Positions 49,962 through 61,900 of a stretch of 64,000 bases of DNA are shown one piece after another. The DNA is from Petrosia ficiformis (Eukaryota > Porifera > Demospongiae > Haplosclerida > Petrosiidae). The translations under genes were made by a program, and so were the position numbers. Position 1 is the first letter of the stretch; every line of letters starts with the position of its first letter. The stretch is taken from contig OX345639.1 in assembly GCA_947044365.1 (NCBI GenBank), positions 1,189,001 through 1,253,000 of the forward strand, written 5' to 3'. Under the pieces are notes generated by a model that did not search any database, had not been told where the DNA came from, and saw only the letters and a program-made list of their open reading frames with translations.

Positions 49962-52900
49962 CTAAATTGTTCATTTTGAAGATAACTACATAAAGATAAA
50001 AGAACTTTCTTACACAGGTTTTTGTACAGCTGGCATCTTCTTTATACTTTCATGGATCATATTGCCACAGTGAGGACAGAGTTGACCAACCTGTAGAAAG
50101 GCATCACAAAAGACTAGCTCATCAATTAATATAATTATAATCATCTCACCATTATTGAAGAGTGTCTATGTCCACTGCTGCACTCTATGAAAGACATTAT
50201 TTCAAAATGACATAAGCATAGTATATGATAGTATATATAATCTTTAAAATATCACTACAGTTAATTACAAATTTGATCCAGCTCACTTGGAAATTCTTCT
50301 CCATCACTAACTCTTCTAGGAATATTTAATGCCATAGCTGGTATCAATGTGTCCTGTTTTATAATGATTATGAATGGATAAGTGTTATGAATCAATTAAA
50401 CAAATTACCTTCAATGTTTCTGGAGCAGTGAGAAGAGCAAATAGCACTTTAATGAGTTTGTCTCTTCGGTTTGTTAATACAGCCAGTACAGAATGTACTA
50501 TAATTGTCCTAATGAGATCCTGCTCATTAATGACAAGCCTCTCTTTAGGGGTTTCAGGTTTTCTAGCTTGCATTAGATCAAAACCAGTGCATTGGTTATT
50601 GTAGATCAAAGCTCTCACTGTCTTCACTATCTGCATTTAAAAGAAGTTGTATAGAATTCCTTATTATAGGTCTGTTATTATGTATAATGTAAGTATACAG
50701 GCATATATATTGTGCTTCTTACCTCATCATAGTCAGTGAATAACTTACAATGTTCTACAAAGTTGACAAACTCCATTATTGCCTAATAGACAAAAGTTAC
50801 ATGTCCATTTCTTTAAATAGTTTGCATAGTTATCTAACCTCTTGATTTAAGACTTTAGATGGAAGACCACTAACATGACTCAGCCTGACTCTCTCATAGA
50901 AAGCAAGAGCAAGTGGAACAATATCAATTTGTTTGAGATTCTATCAAAGAAAAAGTGATTTTTTTTACAATTGTTACACAATAAAATTATACCACTGATT
51001 TTTGCTGCAGTTCAGAGATATCGATGTCACCAGTACTAGCACTACTCAAAGCAGCACGTAATCCTTCATAAACTGGATTATAGATAGCTGCTGGATCAAT
51101 AAAATGGTACGATTCCTAATGAAAACGACACAATAATGAGATGTATAAATAAATTAACATCAATTTACTTGTTTTAGTTCATGTAGAGGCAAAATCCACT
51201 TAAAGTTATTCAATTCTGATGTTTTGAGAACAAGAGAAACTCCAAAATGTCTGACAACAAAACGTGTTAGAAATCCAATGAAAGTGCTATGTTCACTTAG
51301 TAGCTCTTCAGCTGTGTCAACAAAGTATTTGATATCAGCATCATCTTCTAAGTCTGTGTATATGTAATGGCTGTTGATGAGTAAGGCAAGTTGGTGCATA
51401 GAAAAGCTCATTTGAGCCACAGCATTTAAATAATCTGGACTGATTGCAATTGGTTTCGTTTTACTAATCATGAAATCACTATGTCCCTGGACAAGAATTT
51501 CAGTAAAACGATTCCAATTTCCTGACTCGTCTTCACCGAAGGACTTGATTGCTAGTTGATCCTATAATATATATTTCAATAACACTGTGCAATCATAAAG
51601 AAATTATTTTAACCTTGAAATATTCAATCATTAATGAAGCAACATCTTTTTGCTGCATACACGCAGACAGTTTATCTTCATCAATCCTGGTGATAATACT
51701 ACTGAGGAAGTCTTCTACATCTGTGAGTCTGTATAGCAAGGATGATAACATATCAAAAAGATATAACATACTTACTCATATCGTAACAGCATTTTCACCA
51801 TAATGGACTGAATTTGTGGTGATTTCTCTTTATGATACTGGAGAAACTTGTGCATAACTGGTTCACTGCGTTTGATAGACGAAAGAGGGAAGACAGAATC
51901 AAGAAGACGTGAAACAAGATCTCTATCTGGAAAAGTATATTCTAATCCAAAGCAGTGTTCTGACAAAACCTCTATAAAAAATGTCCAGCAGCTGTTGTGA
52001 ATAGCATATTTCTGTTCAGGCAGTACTTGACTGAGCACAAAAAGAGATTGAAATGCATGTAATTATAGCTATATAATATGTATGTTATTAACTTACACTT
52101 TTCCACTTTGCAAACAACTTTCTACATTATTGAGTAAAATTGCAACCTTTTTAAAAGCAAGTCCTGTTTGTAACTCATCTTCTTTTTCAGAATACTATAG
52201 TTATGTAAGCAGGCATGATAACTCAGCTATCAGAAATGAACAAACCAACCATTTGCAAATTCTTTGCAAAGAATACCATCGCCTTTTCATTTTTCAAGAC
52301 AACATTTTCCACAAACATTCTTGTGGTACATATCCACTGCCACTTTTGTCTATATAAAGTTACAATGGTCATTTCGTCATCTTATAATTCAATGACAAGC
52401 AATGTCTTATAGTGCTTACATAATTCGACCAACACTTTCACGATGATGCATGTGATCCAAAATTGAGTTTATAATTTGGTGAATCTCATATTGCTTATGA
52501 ATCCAAGTTCTTAGTGCTGCTGTTGTTCCTTGACTAAGTGGTTCACTCAAGCTTGTGTTATGAACAGCCTCATTTACAGCTGTTTCAACAAGGTCCTTGA
52601 GAGATGAAACAAAACATGCATGAATGTGCCACAGGGCCTTCCCTATGATTGCTTTCTTATAGGTTCAATGTATATTATGTTTGTGTCACATACAAGCAGT
52701 TAATCATTACACTGGGGGCATGCATTACTTAACTGTTGTAGCTGAAATACATTGTAAAACACATAAAAGAATCATTAAAAAGCAAAAAAAAACAAGTATT
52801 ATAGGTTGTTGGGATTCAAAGATGAGAAAGTCATCAGCAATGTCATCACAAAGTAATCAAGGGATCTTCTCTCAAATACACAGAAATATACTGGCAACCT

Positions 52901-55900
52901 AGAAATTATAATTTTTGAGTATATACCACCTACCTCTATGTGAGGACTTTGATTGTTTTTGATGCCATCAAGTATCCGAGGCATTTGAGATATCAGTTTT
53001 GAAAACCACTCAAACAATTTCTGTTTCTCTTTGTACTGTTGATGAACAGTAATGATACCCTCCAGCAGTGTTACTTCATCAAGATTAGGCATCGTCTCTT
53101 GAATCATCAAACAGATAGAAGTTTGTAGTAGCTATTGCCAATTAAAAATGATATATGTAATTCTCTACACACTTTATATGAGTACGCTATTATATTAATA
53201 AGCTTGATATGCTATTATGTTGTTCTACTTTAAAAACACAGCATACCTTAAGTCTACTATTAATTGCATTAATTTTAGTGATTTTAGCGACTAAAATAAT
53301 AATCGCTAATATTAGTACACGCTATAGAACATGATCGTTTTATTAGGCATATTAGGTGTGGCTTAGAAACTCGCTAAAATTAATGCATGCTAAATCCATT
53401 CTTTTAAAATCACTAAATTTAGTGCACACAATTAATAGTAGTCTTAAGATATATATATTATTAATATATTACATATATATATATAATATATAATTATATA
53501 TATAATTATAATTATATATTATAATTAAAGTTAAATTACTAGGTATGTATGATGAGAATTATATATTACATTATACACTACTTAATTATTACTATAGTAA
53601 CCTCATAATGTTGCGTTATTTGAATACTAGCTTGAGTGAGCTGTATGAAATCATGAATATACTTTGGTAGCAAGTCTTTGACACAGTCTAATGGAGTTTC
53701 TTTCAAAATTTGCTCAAGTGCACCATCATGAAACATATCTACATAATTTTTCGTAGCACCTGAACAAAATGAAGTCATATATTTATGATAGAATATGTGG
53801 AATACAAACAGCCAGTTACAACGTTATTTCAAGATTACCTGTTGCATCCATTATTTCTTTCACATAACTGTATATTATCCATGAAAATGGAAATTGAGAT
53901 TTCTGACTCTCTTTATTGACAACATCACATTGGTGTTTAGCTTTAGAAGTAGATGCTATTTGGCATAATTTTGTTTGACAAAACTCATCAGATCTGAATA
54001 TACGTAGCCACAGATCTGACATAGGGCCTGTTGATTCCAGCAGATCGAGATTACAGTATTGATCAACAAATGCAATGATTTCTGATAGTACTGGAGCCAG
54101 AATGTTGTCAAATCTTCTAATGAGAGCGTTCCTTAATGTTCCGGCATCTTGCAGATTCCTTATATTCCTGGCTTCATCAATGATCCATGCAGAACGAACT
54201 GTACTCTTCTCTTGCTCTTGCAATATTTTCTTAATAAGTTTGACTATCACAGCATAAAATGAGTTTTGATCTGTAGAATAATAAGTGCTTATTTGATACT
54301 ATAATACTTACATATTATACTAGTTTACCTTGTAGTGGCAAAATTGGTTTCTCTGTTATCAGCCGTTTCAAGATTTCAAGACGTTGAGTGGTTGACTGAA
54401 CTGCTTTGATTTTTGATAAAGCATCATGAATACAGTAGTGCAATCGTCTGCACATGTTACTCCCAATTTGTGGTACGAGTGTACCAATACTTGGAGGAGA
54501 TGATATTTCCGAATACAATTCTTCTAAGGATCCTGATGAAACATGTGATACTTCTTCATATTCCTGATCCTCATTGTAGAATACTTCACTTAATGGTTTG
54601 TTGTTAATTACCAAATTTGCAACAGAAATTGAACTTTCTGTGATGTCATCAATGTGACAACATTGCCAAGGCTGACTCTGGAAGCTCACAAAGTTTGAAG
54701 TGGGATATTTGCGTGGTAAATGGATCAATAGAATGATGCGTGTAGAGCTGTCTCGAGCTTTATAGTATTTGTCCACAATACGATATCGACAACAAGAAAT
54801 GAGGTTTCCATTTAGGTGACCAGAGTCACATTCCAAAATTAGAAAATATTTTTCATTTCTTCCTTTCTCAATTGCTTTGCTATGGAAAATGAGGATAAAC
54901 ATTTTACACAGCAGCTAAAATTAATACTGAATGTTGAAATTTGTTATTAAAATATGATATTACTTTATAATTTAGAACAGGCACACATTAAACATCTCAC
55001 TCAATATTGTCAAGAAATTCTTGCTCTGTTTGAAAACTCTCAAGATGATATCTGTCTATATTTGATTCATCAATTTCTAGGTCATTCCTCAGTTGTTCAA
55101 TCTCTTCTTGTAACAAGGATGGGCTGTGAGTTGTTACCTATGAGTATGTTATTTTAATACAGTAGAAATTAACTTTCTACATGCATTATTATCTCACTTG
55201 TAGAAGAGAACCAGTCTTTACTGTAATTAATGCAGAGAGTGATGAATGCTGCTGGTCCATGAAGTAAATTTGATGAAGTTTTCTGCCAGCATCAATAACT
55301 TTGTCTCCCATAGCCCTTATAATTGAATCTGGAGTTGCAAGCTGCAAAAGCAGTTGCTTACTGTGATCTAAAATCTAGACAGTTAAATTAAACTTGGTGA
55401 AACAAAAACTTGATAAGACATTTATATACCTCCTTCTTAAAGACGTCAGACCCTTCAATTGCAGTTGTCTGATCCTCCAAGTCTGCACTTGCTTGCAGAA
55501 CAACTGCGGCTGCTGTATCTGGATTGTAACCAACAAAAACATTCTCTTCTTGAAATCTGATTAAAAAAAGATGAGTAGTAACTTATCATTAATTTTGCCT
55601 CCTTTTCATCTCCAAGTATTTTCTTGCATTAGTGATTACAGTTTTGTTAAAAGAAACATGATATATTGTCAAACGATGGAAACAATAAATGTGTTACCCA
55701 GATTCTGTGTTTACAAATGCTTTCACCCATTCCTGCAGTTCTGAACAAATACTTTGCTGCCAATCTCTCAAAACAGTTGTACTAGTGACAAAATGCTTCT
55801 CAAGCCGATTAATCAAAGGTGTTGGAAAGTCCTTATACACTTTCTCCCTTTCAGCAATAAGGATTAACCTGTTGAGATAAGTATCAAATTATGCAATAAA

Positions 55901-58900
55901 ACTATATGATGATCTCTGACTTGAAGTTTTCATGAACACGACACTTCATTCTGTGGGCTCGTAAACCCAAATCAACATATCGGTGGCCACCACTTTCAAT
56001 GTAGTACTAATGAAAAAATTCTAGTTGAATATATACATTTATTGAGTGAAGTGTACCTGGTTCAGAACATCATAAAGACTTTCATAAAGGTTTTCCAGAT
56101 TCAGAAGAATTACCATTCGGCCTGCCTCCATGCAAAGTCTAATTTCACTGATATTACGACACACTTGAGCATATTCACTGTCCTTAGGAAAACTACTACC
56201 AAAGAGTACAAATGGTTCTAAAGCATCTTTACTCAAATCCTCATCTTCTGTTGAATTTAGACTCAAACAGTTAGTTACAACAAAATTTTTCAGAGTCTGA
56301 ACAGCTGAATAGTTTTCAGTTAAGAAAAGTAGATAACGACTTTCTCTATAATTATGTAGATCAATCAAATATTGCAATAAAGGAAAAACATCATACCCAC
56401 CCATGCCCTTTTTCTACTGTTATTAAACTTCTTTTGATGAGTCCCAATGGAGAATTATCTGGATTTGTTTCAGGATCATTCTAAAGTATAATTTTAAAAA
56501 TAATGTGTTACAAAAGGTTTTAATTGATCTTACAGGAATAACAGGGAAAAAAGAATTTACACATTCAAGCTCTGCAAAAACTGGAGATTGTCCACTTGAT
56601 CTGCTGTTGCATATGGAAATTAAATCATCTACAGAATTATAATAGCACACATCATAACTTCAAGTAATAATGCTCATACTTTGATGCTCCACAATACAGA
56701 ATTTTTGTTTACTCTTGGTACAAGTCTAGAAATACATGGATTAGAAATTACCACCACTGAACATTTACTAATTGCATACCAAGTGTTGACCAGAAATAGT
56801 AATCCAGTATTCAGTATCAGCAACATTTTGTAGTGAAATCATTCCTCGTCGAACATGTACAATAAACTGAGCTAATAAATAAAACAAAGTTATATACATT
56901 CCTGATCATAGTGAGGTTGGTAGATTTCTTCTTGATAAATTCTTCAATGTTATTATTATTAGAAAACCAGGATACACAAATTATAGTACAAACTCAGTTA
57001 CGTATATACTCATATATCACATGTGTAAAACAACAAATCAAACAAAATTATAGATAGAACGTCAGTTTATGTTTCTTCCTGAAACTGAAGTAACCCCTTC
57101 AAGGTTTTCACCATCACCAAAGCTTCTACAGTTGCCTACTTTACAACAATCAGCCCTCTGGGTTTGAAATTAGATGCTTAGTTTTGGCTTGCAGCTAAAC
57201 ATTCATTGCCAATGTATCTCAATTTATAAAGAGCTAGATCCTATATAGGGTTCAGAGAGTTATCTTTCCAGTCAATCCTTAAAAAGGTTTTGACAGCACA
57301 AGAGTTTTTGCCATTCTGTGTACTTGAATACTGGGATCTGTAAAAGTATAACTCTAGTCTAAGTACACAGATTCTTGAAGCAGGTTTTCAACATTACCAT
57401 ATTCTTTTAATCTATTTGTTGTCATGTCTAAACCTTTTAAATGTTCTTTTGCAACTTTTTAAGTGAATTTAGCAAGAAAAATCATTTCTACAGTATAGCT
57501 ATGTACGTATATAGATTGTTTTATGCACCATGCCGATATTAATTTGAATATATGTAACATAACTTCCTGAATAGGTGACACAATACAAATATATTAACAT
57601 TCAAGAAAACAATCATGGAATGAATGATAATTTATAGAATAAACTGTTGTCTTACCATTTTTGGAAGTCTGTTCACACCACTGTAGTTTGGCATCATGCA
57701 TAGAAACAAATTCACCAGTCATTTTGTTAGTTAGTGACACTAATTCCTGGTTCTTGAATAATTTCTGTAAAGAGAATAAAAGCAATTATCTACTTTTTAC
57801 ACGAAGTGATCTCACAAACCAAGAGCTTTGTTTCTCCGGCACTTTCAGTATTCTGAAAAATGTATAGTAAATATGCAAGTATCACATAAGTGAACAAATT
57901 AATATGCAAAGTTTTAATGTCAAAACTTACTTCCAAATGCAATGATGACATAAATTTTTCATATGGTTTGATATCTGATTCACTGTAACCACTAAAGTTA
58001 CGTTTTATTGCATGTTCTAGTTGTGCTTTTGTAAGATCTGTTCCTGATTTCTGTGACATCCAGCATAGCATTTTGATAAGACTGATATCAAAATGTTTTT
58101 CATTACATTTTTTACTTAATATTGATCATATTGCTGACCTATAGAAATCTCTAAGCCCATAAAATTCCCTTTTTTGCTTGCTGCATATAAAATTATAACC
58201 AATAGCAAATGCAGAGAAATATTTTTCTAGTCGTTTCAGTACATTGCCATCTTCTCCCTTGATGTTAGAACAAATCCCTCTAAAATAGATAACAAGAAAC
58301 TTAAAATTGTAATGAGATTCATAACCATACTTAGCACTGTCAGTGAGATCAGTTATATCTGGATCACCACGTGTCACCATTATCCCCCTGTTCATCTTAG
58401 CTGGATCTAGAGCCCAGTTTGATATTCCAATAAATGCAACTCTCTGATCTCTTTCAACACACTAAAGAATCAATCAATACATATCAAAATAGTCATTGAA
58501 CTACTAAATGAAGTATACCTTGTCATCACTACCAGATCCTTCAGTTCCATCCTCTAACAAAGGATGAAGTGCCTTCAGTGGCAGATAAGGGGATGCTTCT
58601 GCTAAACCAACTTCATCCAAAACAACAACAGAAACAAATGATTTTGTGTCCTTTTTAGTTTGATATTTCTTAGCTGAAACAAACACTTCTGTAATGCTTG
58701 CTGGAGTAGATAATGGACTGCACTGATGTGAATGGATATGAACCTACAAATCAGATAGAACAATTATGATTGCATGTTACTACTAAAGATGTTTCGTTAA
58801 ACCTGCTTAAACTTTCTCATCATGTCTGTCTTTGAATGTTCTCCTCTCATTGAGGCCTGAATTATGGTCTTTGCTAATGATTTAGAACTGCCTGGTTTTC

Positions 58901-61900
58901 CAACAAGAAATAGAGGCATTCGTAGCTCAATGCAGACAAACATCATGAAGATGTTCTCTCGAAGAGCTTTATTTCTGGCGATATTGTCCTGAATGATCAT
59001 GCTATCTAGGAGAACTTCCTGAGATCTAGTAAAAACGAATTACTGTACAGTGCATCAATCAAATTTAACTAACGTTTTAATAATATTTTGAATGGATGTG
59101 TTAGTGACTTCTGTTAATGGAGGACAAAAATGCTTGCAAATATATTCTTCAAAGTCAGATCTCTTTTCCATTTTGGCATGATAGCAAACACCTATTGCTA
59201 AAACTAATGACCAGGTTTCTTTGTTGATAGTTCCAGTTTCCAGCTATCATGATGCAAAGTTTTGCAAAGTGATTTTTGTTGTGAAAGTAATTATGAACAA
59301 CTGCTTGCCTTAAATGCAGGAATATATGTTTCCAAGAAATATCCAAATACAAGCATTATTCTTTCTACATCTCGAAGACTAACAAAGCTACATTCATCCT
59401 GATGAAAAGGACAAGTAAATACAGGCACATTGTGTATCATACAAATATAAATAACTATAATAATAATACATTCACAGGTTCTTATAATAATAATACATTA
59501 ACAGGTTCTTACATCTCTACCCTTCATATATGACTGGCAATTACAAAGAACATCTGCAATTGACTTCATCATGTCTTCATTTATTTCAGACTGTAGTTTC
59601 TCAATCTGTATAAGTACAAAATTGCCTTTGGATGTCATAATCTTGGATTATATTAATTACCCTGTTTCTAACAATCTGACAAATGTAGTCTTTTTCTGTT
59701 TCATTGCTCAGACTACCAAAGTCATACACCAAAGCTCTCATACTAGCAGGAAGGTCATGCACTCGATATACCAAGTCTCGTAATGGGATATCACCTACAT
59801 TATACAAGTTAATAGTGAAATGATTTACATCATAATGTCTCACCAATCATTTCAGCTGTGTTTTTACTATCACAATCATGCCAACCAAGACCAGCACCTT
59901 TTAGTTTCTTAATCATTTTGTTGGAATGCCTGTTTAAATAGTTTAAATAAAATAGTTTGTAAATATTTACAGATCAATTGGCTTATCCAATCTTTACCGT
60001 CTGTATGGATTACATGCTGCAACAAATTTCAGAAATGGAGGGAAAGTAATTCCTTTGTATCTTCCATCACACATTATCTCTTTGATGAGACTAATTACTT
60101 CACTTGTGTTTGCTTCATCAAAAAATACAACTGTTTCCACCCTCTCTAATCTGTTGATCATTGCTGCATCTATGGCCTCATGTAAACATTTAATAACATC
60201 TTCTTCTGTTGTTCCTCCATGTACCTGTTCATTGTTAAAATTAAGTTCACTATAAAACTATATAGCTCAAATGATGGCTGAGAGTTTAACTAATATTCCA
60301 GTTAGCAATCTACCTTGACTATAAACATGTTTTTGAGTTTCTTTCCATAAGCTGCAAACTTGCACATGAATCTTATAAGATGTGTTTTCCCACATCCAGT
60401 TTCTCCCATCAACACAACAGGAATTTTGCATCTGCAAATGGTTTAGATTTTGAACAGTGCTATAACAAGCTGATGTATGAATACCTGAAACGCATTTGGA
60501 TACCCATAATTTTTATGAGATTGTCATTTGTCAAAACATAAGTGTCATCTGGTTTCTCTACCTCCTTTCCTTCTTCTTTTTTAATACCCACAAATGAAGC
60601 CAATTTTCTTACTAAGGCAGTTTCAGGGACCTCACTGTAATATATACAAGTTCTAAAGCAAACTTCTCCTTAAAATAAATATTTCTTACCGAAGTGGGTA
60701 AATAGGAACATTCGCTTGATTTTCAAGAAATGAAATTACTTCCTGTTTTGTTACAATGTTTATTTTCTTTCCAGCACTAGAATCAACAATGACAGGTTTA
60801 TGATGTCCTGATGTTTTACTCAGTGCTAATCCAATATGTGAAATGGAATATCGGTCTTTGTTAAAAAACAGATATGGATGCATGCTACATTGATAAAAAT
60901 AAATGTTTTAATCTTATGAATAGCATATATGTATATAGGCACCTTTCACCCCAGTTCATTTTTATTTTGTGTTGTTCAAGAATATCCACACTTCCATCAT
61001 CTGTCATGGAAGATGTTGCAAAATCCTTCAGAAAATATAATCATACATACAATATGATCACAAGTGGATTTTCATTCATACCCGAGACATTATTTTCATA
61101 AACTCTACTGCAAAGGATTTCAAGCCCTTCACTCTCCTCATCAAACTGGATTCTTCGCAAGCATTCAGTTGAACATTAAGAAACCATACAAAGTGCCGAA
61201 CTTCTTTCCAAGTGGGGTTTTTAAGACCAGTATGTCTACATTTAAATTAACAACACATCATATTACATTACACTAATTATAACAATAATACCGTAATATC
61301 ACATGAATACAGTCCAAGTCACTGTAATTGTCATTTAAAATTCCCATATATGAGAAGGTTTCTAATTCTTCTCTGCTACCACTGTCAAGCTTTTCCAAAT
61401 ATTGATAAACTCGTTGATACATTGGTGTTTGTACTTCAACAAAATCAATTGGCACAATTGAATCTGTGATAAAGCACATACATACACACATTAATTGAAA
61501 TGTCATGGTTGACATTATATGATGACAAAGTGACTATAACAGTTGAAAGCTTTTTAGACACAAACCAATACATGCAAGTAACTAACTCCGACTTTCAGCA
61601 GCTGAATCATAAGGACCAACACATGTGACTGATGGAAGCACTTGCAGTAGAGTTAAAACTCTCTGAACTTCGGGATAATTTAACAAATAACTCTAAATAG
61701 AAACAACAGAAGATAATTGATGTTAGTGCTACTATTAAAAACTCACAACTAAAAGAATTATAGTATTGTTATAAATTGTGATACTAGTTTCCATACTGAA
61801 AACAATAATTATTATTAATAGTATGGATATAATTCAAATTATATAATTATTCCATCCTTCCCAAATTTAAAAAGGATAAAATAAAACTTGGAAAATAAAA

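Larger units (their letters stand above)
50409..54270 (-). other. RNF213-like E3 shell, no RING found
   Basis: Exons 53839-54270, 53602-53759, 52934-53131, 52420-52595, 52250-52349, 52097-52194, 51776-52030, 51614-51728, 51169-51561, 50993-51115, 50839-50940, 50723-50782, 50409-50630. Counting back from the C-terminus, the RING of vertebrate RNF213 should fall about 1,190 residues upstream of the end, at exon 52250-52349. That exon reads KWQWICTTRMFVENVVLKN, with one cysteine and no zinc-ligand pairs. Neighbouring introns of 55-70 bp leave no room for a missed RING exon. Confidence 0.75.

Noticed and set aside
56872..57655. Missing RNF213-like exon in this 784-bp intron
   Set aside because: Flanking exons join in phase (G|CT), and no open stretch with splice sites was seen.
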